In this document: piece after piece, positions 56,709-64,000 of the stretch
Layout: every line of letters starts with the position of its first letter
Numbering within the stretch: the first letter of the stretch is position 1
Assembly: GCA_007095845.1 (NCBI GenBank)
Contig: SFBI01000067.1
Span: 1 to 64,000 of the forward strand
Length of the DNA: 64,000 nt
Direction of reading: 5' to 3'
Source: Microcystis aeruginosa Ma_MB_S_20031200_S102
GTDB lineage: Bacteria > Cyanobacteriota > Cyanobacteriia > Cyanobacteriales > Microcystaceae
Made by a program: the position numbers and the translations under genes
The notes under the pieces: generated by a model
Seen by the model: only the letters and a program-made list of their open reading frames with translations
The model's database searches: none
What the model was told of the DNA's origin: nothing

Positions 56709-59522
56709 ATGTTAAAAGCCCTACTCGGAGACCCCAACGCCCGCAAAATTAAAAAATTTCAGCCCCTCGTCACCGAAATCAACCTGCTGGAAGAGGATAT
56801 TAAAAACCTGTCCGATGAGGAATTAAGGGGCAAAACCAGCGAATTTAAGGAAAGATTGGACAAAGCCAGAAATTATGACGAAAGAGAGGATATTCTCGAG
56901 GAAATCCTCCCCGAAGCTTTCGCCATTGTCCGGGAAGCGGGAATCCGAGTCTTAGGGATGCGTCACTTTGACGTGCAGTTATTGGGGGGAATGGTACTGA
57001 ACAAAGGACAAATCGCCGAGATGAAAACCGGGGAAGGAAAAACCCTGGTTGCCACTCTCCCCGCTTATTTGAATGGATTGACCGGAAAAGGGGTTCACGT
57101 CGTCACCGTTAACGATTATCTCGCCCGTCGTGACGCGGAATGGATGGGGCAGGTACATCGCTTTTTAGGGTTAAGTGTGGGACTAATTCAAGCCGGCATG
57201 AGTCCAGAAGAAAGAAAGAAAAATTATGCCTGTGACATCACCTACACTACTAACAGCGAACTCGGCTTTGATTATCTGCGCGATAACATGGCCACAGTGA
57301 TGGGGGAAGTTGTCCAAAGACCCTTTAACTACTGCGTTATCGACGAAGTGGACTCCATTCTTATTGATGAGGCGAGAACTCCATTAATTATATCAGGAGC
57401 GATTGATCGGCCTACAGAAAAATATATTCTCGCCGCCGAAATCGCCAATAAATTAGTGCGCCAAGAAGTAGAAGACGGACCGGGAGACTACGAAGTTAAC
57501 GAAAAAGACCGTAACGTTTTAATGACCGATGAAGGCTTTAAAAAAGCGGAAGAACTATTAGAAGTCACCGATTTATACGACCAAGAAAATCCCTGGGCGC
57601 ACTATATTTCTAACGCTATTCGTGCCAAAGAACTCCAGAAAAAAGACGTTAACTATATCGTCCGCAGTGGTGAAATTGTTATTGTTGATGAGTTCACCGG
57701 ACGGGTATTACCAGGCCGACGTTGGGGTGATGGTTTACATCAGGCAGTGGAAGCTAAGGAAGGGGTAGAAATTCAACAGGAAACCCAAACCTTAGCCACG
57801 ATTACCTATCAAAACTTTTTTCTACTCTATCCGAAATTATCCGGCATGACCGGGACGGCCAAAACCGAAGAAACGGAACTAGAAAAAGTCTATAACCTGC
57901 AAGTAACAATTATTCCCACTAACCGCGTTTCTCGTCGGCAAGATTTAGCCGATGTGGTCTATAAAAATGAACAGGCAAAATGGAACGCCGTCGCCGAAGA
58001 ATGTCAACAAATGCACGAACAGGGTCGCCCGGTTTTAGTTGGTACCACCAGTGTGGAAAAATCAGAAGTGCTTTCGCTGTTATTACAGGGAAGAAAGATT
58101 CCCCATAACTTGCTTAATGCTCGTCCGGAAAACGTGGAAAGGGAATCGGAAATCGTCGCCCAAGCAGGCCGGGCCGGAGCCGTAACTATTGCTACGAATA
58201 TGGCAGGACGAGGAACCGATATCATCCTCGGTGGTAACTCCGATTATATGGCCCGATTGAAAATTCGCGAGTATTTAATGCCGAAATTAGTTATGCCCGA
58301 AGATGACAATCTGGCCTTTAGTTTACCCAGTTTAGGAGAACGCAATCGCCCGCAAGGATTCGCCCCGGATAAAAAGAAAAAAAACTGGCGTGCCTCAGCA
58401 GAAATTTTTCCCACCGAGTTACCGAAAGAGGTAGAAAATACCCTGAAAGAAGCGGTTAAATTTGCCGTTGATACCCACGGAACTCAAAGTTTACCAGAAT
58501 TAGAAGTGGAAGAAAAAATCGCCATCGCGGCCGAAAAAGCCCCCACGGATGACCCGGTTATTCAAAAGTTACGCGAAGTCTATAAATTAATTCGCAAAAG
58601 TTATGAAGATTACACAGGTAAAGAACACGATGAGGTAGTAGAAAGGGGCGGACTGCACGTTATCGGGACGGAACGCCACGAATCCCGCCGTATTGACAAC
58701 CAATTGCGAGGCCGGGCGGGCAGACAGGGCGACCCCGGTTCCACACGCTTCTTTTTAAGCCTAGAAGACAATTTATTGCGGATTTTTGGGGGCGACCGTG
58801 TGGCGGGTTTAATGGATGCCTTCCGGGTAGAAGAAGATATGCCCATTGAATCGGGAATGTTAACTCGTTCCCTGGAAGGAGCGCAAAGAAAAGTGGAAAC
58901 CTTCTATTATGATGCCCGGAAACAGGTGTTTGAATACGACGAGGTGATGAATAATCAACGGCGTGCTATTTATGCCGAACGTCGTCGGGTTTTGGAGGGG
59001 ATGGACTTAAAAGAACAGGTGCTGCAATACGCCGAAAAAACCATGGATGAAATCGTCACGGCTTATGTGAATCCCGAACTGCCGGCGGAAGAATGGGATT
59101 TAGAAAAACTGATTAGTAAATCTCAGGAATTCGTCCATCTCTTGGCAGATACTACCGCTAAGGATATCGAGGATATGAGTGTTAATGATATCAAGATGTT
59201 CCTACACGAAGAAGTTCGCAAAGCCTACGAAATTAAAGAACATCAAGTGGATAGTATTCGTCCTGGTTTAATGCGTGATGCCGAACGTTATTTTATCCTG
59301 CAACAAATCGATATGTTATGGCGTGAACACCTGCAAGCTATGGAAGCTTTACGCGAGTCAATTGGTTTACGCGGTTATGGTCAAAAAGACCCCCTAATTG
59401 AGTATAAACAGGAAGGCTACGAGATGTTTTTAGAAATGATGATTGATATCCGTCGTAACGTGGTTTATTCCCTGTTCCAATTCCAACCGCAAGGACAACC
59501 CCAAGCAGTGGCTAGTGAATAG
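56709..59522 (+). CDS. secA: Preprotein translocase ATPase SecA
   Basis: A 937-residue protein, full length for cyanobacterial SecA. Walker [21 protein letters not shown] near residue 107, [20 protein letters not shown] (DEVD), [14 protein letters not shown] and [20 protein letters not shown] are intact. The scaffold helix region ends [20 protein letters not shown]. There is no C-terminal zinc-binding motif, which is common in cyanobacteria. It drives protein export through SecYEG using ATP. A terminator follows. Confidence 0.98.
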   Translation: MLKALLGDPNARKIKKFQPLVTEINLLEEDIKNLSDEELRGKTSEFKERLDKARNYDEREDILEEILPEAFAIVREAGIRVLGMRHFDVQLLGGMVLNKGQIAEMKTGEGKTLVATLPAYLNGLTGKGVHVVTVNDYLARRDAEWMGQVHRFLGLSVGLIQAGMSPEERKKNYACDITYTTNSELGFDYLRDNMATVMGEVVQRPFNYCVIDEVDSILIDEARTPLIISGAIDRPTEKYILAAEIANKLVRQEVEDGPGDYEVNEKDRNVLMTDEGFKKAEELLEVTDLYDQENPWAHYISNAIRAKELQKKDVNYIVRSGEIVIVDEFTGRVLPGRRWGDGLHQAVEAKEGVEIQQETQTLATITYQNFFLLYPKLSGMTGTAKTEETELEKVYNLQVTIIPTNRVSRRQDLADVVYKNEQAKWNAVAEECQQMHEQGRPVLVGTTSVEKSEVLSLLLQGRKIPHNLLNARPENVERESEIVAQAGRAGAVTIATNMAGRGTDIILGGNSDYMARLKIREYLMPKLVMPEDDNLAFSLPSLGERNRPQGFAPDKKKKNWRASAEIFPTELPKEVENTLKEAVKFAVDTHGTQSLPELEVEEKIAIAAEKAPTDDPVIQKLREVYKLIRKSYEDYTGKEHDEVVERGGLHVIGTERHESRRIDNQLRGRAGRQGDPGSTRFFLSLEDNLLRIFGGDRVAGLMDAFRVEEDMPIESGMLTRSLEGAQRKVETFYYDARKQVFEYDEVMNNQRRAIYAERRRVLEGMDLKEQVLQYAEKTMDEIVTAYVNPELPAEEWDLEKLISKSQEFVHLLADTTAKDIEDMSVNDIKMFLHEEVRKAYEIKEHQVDSIRPGLMRDAERYFILQQIDMLWREHLQAMEALRESIGLRGYGQKDPLIEYKQEGYEMFLEMMIDIRRNVVYSLFQFQPQGQPQAVASE

Positions 59523-59548
59523 TAAAAACTAAAAGTTTGTTTAAATTG

Positions 59549-59588
59549 GGGAGAATTGGCTAAGGCTGATTCTCTCATTTTTTTTTCC
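59549..59588 (+). terminator. Terminator of secA
   Basis: Stem GGGAGAAT/ATTCTCTC (one G-T pair) with a 12-nt loop is followed by about nine T's, starting 26 bp after the secA stop. Confidence 0.8.
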
Positions 59589-59596
59589 CTGAGAAA

Positions 59597-59767
59597 TCAG
59601 TCACCCACAATCCACACTAGGACTAAAATTATCAGTCCGATTACTCCATAGGACAGCAACGACCCCAAAGAATTGAGGATTTGTATGGGAAAATGAATCA
59701 AAATTTGGTAAGTAAAATCCGTAACTGCCAGCAAGGCAGTGAAAAATATAGTCACAAGTGTTATCAT
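59597..59767 (-). CDS. Small membrane protein, 56 residues
   Basis: Reads MITLVTIFFTALLAVTDFTY and ends LIILVLVWIVGD, two clear hydrophobic segments (residues ~2-16 and ~38-54) joined by a short loop. The ATG at 59767 is the first in frame. The upstream sequence has a weak GAGAAG site. It lies immediately beyond the secA terminator on the opposite strand. The family is not recognised. Confidence 0.45.
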   Translation of the reverse strand: MITLVTIFFTALLAVTDFTYQILIHFPIQILNSLGSLLSYGVIGLIILVLVWIVGD

Positions 59768-59875
59768 AAGTAATATCTTCTCAATCTGATAGAATAGATG
59801 GCTATCCTTTGCGGGAATCGGCAGTGGATAGTCAGGAGTTAGGAGATTATCCCCAAGAAAATTCTACCGCAATTT

Positions 59876-60121
59876 GGGTGCATCTCACATTTGCAGAAAC
59901 ACCGACAATCAGCAATTATCAGTGACTCTTAAATTATTACAGATATATCAGCGGCTGCCTGTAAGCATCCCACCGAAAAACTAATGCGCTCTGGGGTTTG
60001 GGGGGTTCTACCCCCCAAAAGCTTGGATTGAGGGAAAAAATCGAAAGTAACGCCAGACTTTAGCAGAGAGTTTCCCTTTAAAAATACTAACTTAGTAGAT
60101 TGACAAAAATAAGATGTACCC
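59876..60121. mobile_element. MITE family C, copy 2 (inverted)
   Basis: A 246-bp element with ends GGGTGCATCTCAC and AGATGTACCC. It carries the GGGGGTTCTACCCCC hairpin and is the inverted counterpart of 51478-51713. It is slightly longer, with an extra segment before the right end. A minus-strand open frame across it is not a gene. Confidence 0.85.
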
Positions 60122-60202
60122 ATTAAAAACAAATAAATATTTCTCCGTTTCTCCTTCCCTTTTACGATAAGATAATTAATATAACTGCAAGGGTACTACT
60201 TT

Positions 60203-60682
60203 ATGAATATTCGTATTGGTAACGGCTATGATATCCACCGATTGGTAACAGGAAGACCTTTAATTTTAGGAGGAGTAGAAATTGCCCATACTGTCGGTTT
60301 ATTGGGTCACAGTGATGCCGATGTCTTAACCCATGCTATCATGGATGCCATGCTGGGGGCGCTTAGTTTAGGCGATATCGGTCATTATTTTCCCCCCACA
60401 GACCCACAATGGCAAGGAGCGAATAGTTTAAAATTATTAGAACAAGTTAATCAATTAATTATCGATAAAGGTTGGCAGATTAATAATATTGATTCGGTAA
60501 TTGTTGCCGAAAAACCGAAAATGAAACCCCACCTTAATGCGATGCGAACAAAGTTAGCAGCAACTCTTAATATTAATCCGGAACAAGTGGGAATTAAAGC
60601 CACTACTAACGAACAATTGGGACCGGTGGGACGAGAAGAAGGTATCGCAGTTTATGCCGTGGTTTTATTGGTTAAGCAGTAA
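60203..60682 (+). CDS. ispF: 2-C-methyl-D-erythritol 2,4-cyclodiphosphate synthase
   Basis: A 159-residue protein matching IspF from [20 protein letters not shown] to [14 protein letters not shown]. Metal and catalytic residues are kept: D and H in GYDIHRL, H in [20 protein letters not shown], and ATTNEQLG near the end. It catalyses the fifth step of the MEP isoprenoid pathway, which supplies carotenoid and phytol precursors. It is a homotrimer and appears monocistronic. Confidence 0.97.
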   Translation: MNIRIGNGYDIHRLVTGRPLILGGVEIAHTVGLLGHSDADVLTHAIMDAMLGALSLGDIGHYFPPTDPQWQGANSLKLLEQVNQLIIDKGWQINNIDSVIVAEKPKMKPHLNAMRTKLAATLNINPEQVGIKATTNEQLGPVGREEGIAVYAVVLLVKQ

Positions 60683-60807
60683 GTACCTAAGCAAAATTAA
60701 TTACACATTTCGATAAAGCTTTTGCCTCTTGCCTATTGCCTCTTGCCTGTCTTCACTAGGAAATTTATTTTGCATGACTACTTAGGTTAAATACGGTGTT
60801 TTCTCTG
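60683..60807. repeat. Intergenic dispersed repeat after ispF
   Basis: TTTTGCCTCTTGCCTATTGC and TCTTCACTAGGAAATTTATT are shared with 47900-47970. They lie directly after the ispF stop and end at the hicA stop region. Confidence 0.75.
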
Positions 60808-61026
60808 CTATTTTCCCAGCCATTCTTCTCTGGTAATACCCGCTTGATTGAGAATGCGTTTTAACAGTCCTACCCCTATTTCACCTTGATGGGGATTGGG
60901 GATAATTATCGTTAAATTATCCCGACGCATTTGAGGGTGTTTACCCCCGGCGTAGGGACCTTCAAACCCAAGTTCTCGTAATCTTTGAACTAGATTAAGC
61001 CATGATACGGCGGTTAATTTAGGCAT
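60808..61026 (-). CDS. hicA: HicA-family mRNA interferase toxin
   Basis: A 72-residue HicA. The catalytic His lies in YAGGKHPQMRRDNLTIIIPN, followed by the family's PNPHQGEIGVGLLKRILNQA tail. HicA is a small dsRNA-binding-fold RNase. It lies 3 bp after hicB in the same direction, the less common antitoxin-first order. Confidence 0.92.
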   Translation of the reverse strand: MPKLTAVSWLNLVQRLRELGFEGPYAGGKHPQMRRDNLTIIIPNPHQGEIGVGLLKRILNQAGITREEWLGK

Positions 61027-61029
61027 ATC

Positions 61030-61284
61030 TTAAATTGAAGACATGGGTTGAGGAAGAACATTAAGATCTATTCCTGCTAACACTGGAATCGGCAAACCTA
61101 AACACAGACGTAAAGCAATCCAATCGCTTAAAGCTTCGCGCAATTCTTGCCGGCAATCTTCTAGATTGGCGTGATTTGCCCAAACTCCCTGAAGGGGTGG
61201 AATTTCACCCCAATAAGTGCCATCTTCTTCGATGATTTCGTATCGAGCTAATGCCATCGCTTGATCAATATAACTGGCTAACAT
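61030..61284 (-). CDS. hicB: HicB-family antitoxin
   Basis: An 84-residue protein with the HicB partial RNase-H-like fold (ARYEIIEEDGTYWGEIPPLQ, GVWANHANLEDCRQELREAL) and a short C-terminal extension (GIDLNVLPQPMSSI). There is no obvious DNA-binding domain at the C-terminus, so autoregulation may rely on the pair. It lies directly upstream of hicA. Confidence 0.9.
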   Translation of the reverse strand: MLASYIDQAMALARYEIIEEDGTYWGEIPPLQGVWANHANLEDCRQELREALSDWIALRLCLGLPIPVLAGIDLNVLPQPMSSI

Positions 61285-61589
61285 GGTTGTACTATTGGTA
61301 AAGCTTACTTACTATATTAAAGCAAATGTTTCCCAGCAGCCAGCTGCATTGGATTCGCCTTCAGATTATGATAAAGTAAGACGGTCAATAACCCAAGTTA
61401 TCTGGATTGTTAATCTCGTTGGCTCGAAACTATAATGAATACACCACAAAATATCATCAAAAAAGTCTTGAAAGAATAGGATCAATCGGTCTCTTTAGTA
61501 GCTAATTCAACCCACAATCTAGTTACTGCTAGAAAGCTAATTGATTCCTTCTCAATTTTTGTCTAATCCCTAACTGCTAAATTCTCTCT
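61285..61589. other. Intergenic before argS
   Basis: One frame from 61436 (MNTPQNIIKKVLKE, stop, DQSVSLVANSTHNLVTARKL) could be the debris of a small gene. Otherwise nothing is recognised. Confidence 0.35.
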
Positions 61590-63347
61590 ATGACTGCCAT
61601 TATCCAACAAATAAAAGAGCGTTTTTCCCAATCCCTAGTTAAATCCTTTGGGGAAAAATTCGCCGCTACCGATCCTCTAATTGTAGCCGCTAGTAACCCC
61701 CGTTTTGGCGATTATCAATGTAATATTTCCCTCTCTTTAGCCAAAGAATTAAAACAAAAACCCCGGGAAGTAGCGGCAACTTTACTAAAAAATCTAGAGA
61801 TAGATGATCTCAGTCAAACCCCCGAAATTGCTGGACCCGGTTTTATCAATCTTACCCTTAAACCAGGCTATCTAGAAACCCAATTAAAAGACCTAATTAC
61901 TGACAACCGTTTAGGAGTTGCCACCGCTAACCCCAGTCAAAAAATTATTGTCGATTTTTCCAGTCCCAATATTGCCAAAGAAATGCACGTCGGTCACTTG
62001 CGATCGACTATAATTGGTGATTGTATCGCTCGGATTTTAGAATTTCGTCATCATCAAGTAATTCGTCTTAATCACGTCGGGGATTGGGGTACTCAATTCG
62101 GGATGTTAATCACCTATCTACAAGAAGCTTATCCTAGCGCTTTAACCCAAGCAGATGCTCTTGATTTAGGGGATTTAGTTAGCTTTTATAAAAAGGCTAA
62201 AATTCGTTTTGATGAAGACGAAAACTTTAAAGAAACTGCCCGTCAAGCCGTAGTAAAATTACAGTCGGGTGATCCTGAAAGTCGTCAAGCATGGCAGTTA
62301 CTTTGTCAACAATCACGACGGGAATTTCAGAAAATCTATGATATTCTCGATATAAAACTGACGGAAAGGGGGGAATCTTTTTATAATCCCTACCTTGAGG
62401 CAGTAATCAGAGAATTAGAGCAACAGGGATTGCTAATAGAAGACAATGGCGCTTTATGCGTCTTTCTCGATGGTTTTACCAACAAAGAGGGGGATCCTCT
62501 GCCCCTAATTGTCAAGAAATCCGACGGCGGTTATAATTACGCTACCACCGATTTAGCGGCAATTTGTTATCGAGTGCGTCAAGATAAGGCCGAAAGAATA
62601 ATTTATGTTACTGATGCTGGACAAGCTAACCATTTTGCACAAATATTTCAGGTGGCTAAAAAAGCGGGATTTTTACCCGATAATGTAGCAGTAGTTCACG
62701 TCGCTTTTGGGTTAGTTTTAGGGGAAGATGGGAAAAAATTAAAAACTCGTTCCGGGGAGACGGTAAAATTACAAGAATTACTTGATCAAGCGATCGCCTG
62801 TTGCCTAGCTGACTTAGAAAAAAGACTAGCAAGCGAGGAAAGAGAAGAAACTGGCGATTTTATCGCTAATACTGCTGAAACTGTCGGTTTAAGTGCCGTT
62901 AAATACGCCGATCTTAGCCAAAATCGCAATAGTAACTACGTTTTTAGTTACGAAAAAATGCTCAATCTACAAGGCAACACCGCCCCCTATATGCTGTACG
63001 CTTACGCTAGGGTCCAGAGTATCAGTCGCGAAGGTGGTATTAATTTTCAGGATTTAAGTGCCAATTCACCGCTAATTCTCAAGGATGAAAGCGAATTAAT
63101 TCTGGCTAAACAATTACTGCAACTGCCAGAAGTAATTAGTGCCGTGGAAGAGGATTTATTACCCAATCGTTTATGCGATTATCTTTATGAACTCAGTAAA
63201 AAGTATAATCGTTTCTACGAGAATTGTCCCGTTCTGAAAGCAGCAGAACCGATTAAAAACTCTCGTTTAGTTTTGTGTGATTTAACGGCAAGAACCCTAA
63301 AATTAGGCTTATATCTCTTGGGAATCCCCGTTTTGGAAAGAATGTAA
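61590..63347 (+). CDS. argS: Arginyl-tRNA synthetase
   Basis: A 585-residue class I synthetase. The HIGH-type motif is [12 protein letters not shown] from residue 133, and [15 protein letters not shown] follows as in ArgRS. The KMSKS region is degenerate ([12 protein letters not shown]), as usual for ArgRS. The C-terminal anticodon-binding domain ends [16 protein letters not shown]. It charges tRNA-Arg, and needs tRNA for amino-acid activation. Complete. Confidence 0.97.
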   Translation: MTAIIQQIKERFSQSLVKSFGEKFAATDPLIVAASNPRFGDYQCNISLSLAKELKQKPREVAATLLKNLEIDDLSQTPEIAGPGFINLTLKPGYLETQLKDLITDNRLGVATANPSQKIIVDFSSPNIAKEMHVGHLRSTIIGDCIARILEFRHHQVIRLNHVGDWGTQFGMLITYLQEAYPSALTQADALDLGDLVSFYKKAKIRFDEDENFKETARQAVVKLQSGDPESRQAWQLLCQQSRREFQKIYDILDIKLTERGESFYNPYLEAVIRELEQQGLLIEDNGALCVFLDGFTNKEGDPLPLIVKKSDGGYNYATTDLAAICYRVRQDKAERIIYVTDAGQANHFAQIFQVAKKAGFLPDNVAVVHVAFGLVLGEDGKKLKTRSGETVKLQELLDQAIACCLADLEKRLASEEREETGDFIANTAETVGLSAVKYADLSQNRNSNYVFSYEKMLNLQGNTAPYMLYAYARVQSISREGGINFQDLSANSPLILKDESELILAKQLLQLPEVISAVEEDLLPNRLCDYLYELSKKYNRFYENCPVLKAAEPIKNSRLVLCDLTARTLKLGLYLLGIPVLERM

Positions 63348-63875
63348 ATCAGTTATCAGTTATCAGTTATCAGTTATCAGTTATCAGTTATCAGTTATCA
63401 GTTATCAGCAAAAAACTATCCAATTCATAATTCATAATTCATAATTCATAATTCATAATTCCCACACTCCACACCCCACAGCTTGGATTGCGTATCTTTG
63501 ACAAAAGCGGGTGATATTTTATACCCAGAAAAAGTGTACTATGCTGAGGTGAAAAAACCTGAGTTTTTGCTAACCTAGAAATAGCTTTAATCAGAGCCAA
63601 TATCTTTGGGGGAAGCTTAGAGATTAATCTAGTTAAACTGACTCATGACGTTATCTTATTGTCGTCTGTTGTCTATTAGCTGTCAGGTGATAACTCGGAG
63701 ATCGGAAACCAGTACAAAAGTTCAAATTTCCTCCCCGTAGCCCCCGCGTTCCTGTGCAGTCTTAACGAGCAATTTTATCCCAGAGATGTTATCGTTAAAG
63801 CGGCCAACTATCCGAACGTCCCAGGGGATTTTCGGGAAACGGTATTTGCCCTGTCGTAATCTTAGATAGAACCTT
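63348..63875. repeat. Intergenic: tandem repeats, then featureless
   Basis: 63351-63408 is about eight tandem TTATCAG units. 63421-63462 is about five ATTCATA units, followed by one CCACACTCC/CACCCCACA block. The rest to 63875 has no recognisable gene. Confidence 0.85.
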
Positions 63876-64000
63876 ATGAGTCAATCAATTGAAGATAAAG
63901 CTATGGCCGATGCTGATGTATCAGATTATACCACAAATAAAATAATTGTCTCTAATTGGATCGCCCCTTGGTCGAAAGGCAATCGGAAAAATCCTTCACC
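63876..64000 (+). CDS. Start of an unidentified gene running off the right edge
   Basis: ATG at 63876 opens a frame of at least 41 codons (MSQSIEDKAMADADVSDYTT, then NKIIVSNWIAPWSKGNRKNP) with no stop before the window ends. There is no ribosome site of note and no domain in the visible part. Confidence 0.45.
   Translation, partial: MSQSIEDKAMADADVSDYTTNKIIVSNWIAPWSKGNRKNPS

Noticed and set aside
59929-60132. 67-codon minus-strand frame
   Set aside because: It lies almost wholly within MITE family C and has no domain.

Overview
The window looks like a chromosomal segment of a bloom-forming, unicellular cyanobacterium, most plausibly Microcystis or a close relative. The evidence is a complete phycobilisome core-membrane linker gene (apcE), many HIP1 octamers (GCGATCGC), low-to-middling GC, many miniature transposons and type II toxin-antitoxin pairs, and short tandem AT- or GGGGTGT-rich repeats between genes. 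The species call is inference. The stable core is argS, secA, ispF, cutA, cysK, apcE, dnaK, gltS, coaX, an M16 peptidase pair and tRNA-Asn. Accessory islands sit between these genes.

0-14 kb is accessory. It holds two VapC-type toxin-antitoxin pairs around the wreck of a large surface protein, a chimeric PEP-CTERM gene, a membrane-anchored NYN-domain protein, a CARF-HEPN ribonuclease candidate, a P-loop kinase/WYL regulator, and a compact minus-strand operon of unknown function (vWA-like lipoprotein, small soluble protein, 4-TM protein, coiled-coil protein, bacterial-PH-domain protein, very acidic protein, small basic protein).

14.5-23.5 kb is a type III-B CRISPR-Cas locus. A 17-repeat array on the + strand faces a five-gene cmr operon on the - strand: cas10/cmr2, cmr3, cmr4, cmr5 and a cmr6-cmr1 fusion. 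No cas1, cas2 or cas6 is present. A 212-bp miniature transposon has split the fifteenth repeat. The GGDD motif of Cas10 and the CARF-HEPN gene 14 kb away suggest cyclic-oligoadenylate signalling.

24-39 kb holds gltS, dnaK, a decayed IS30 element, a cell-envelope glycan cluster (two sugar epimerases, a GtrA-GT2 fusion, a large membrane protein) led by coaX, the M16 pair and tRNA-Asn. 39.7-44.3 kb is a second defence/mobile island: a nuclease-like gene, a close EcoRI endonuclease/methylase pair, a DUF4160/DUF2442 pair, a coiled-coil gene and a RelE-type pair, separated by copies of an ~83-bp repeat. 44.3-51.2 kb returns to core genes (cysK, a Crp-family regulator, cutA, apcE). 51.8-56.5 kb holds a single-chain Type IIG-like restriction-modification enzyme and an ImmA-type peptidase next to a gene cut by a transposon end. 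56.7-64 kb holds secA, ispF, hicAB, argS and the start of an unidentified gene at the right edge.

The main themes are dense layered defence (CRISPR III-B, two restriction-modification systems, about six toxin-antitoxin-type pairs) and fine-scale genome erosion by non-autonomous transposons, several of which have visibly broken genes or the CRISPR array.
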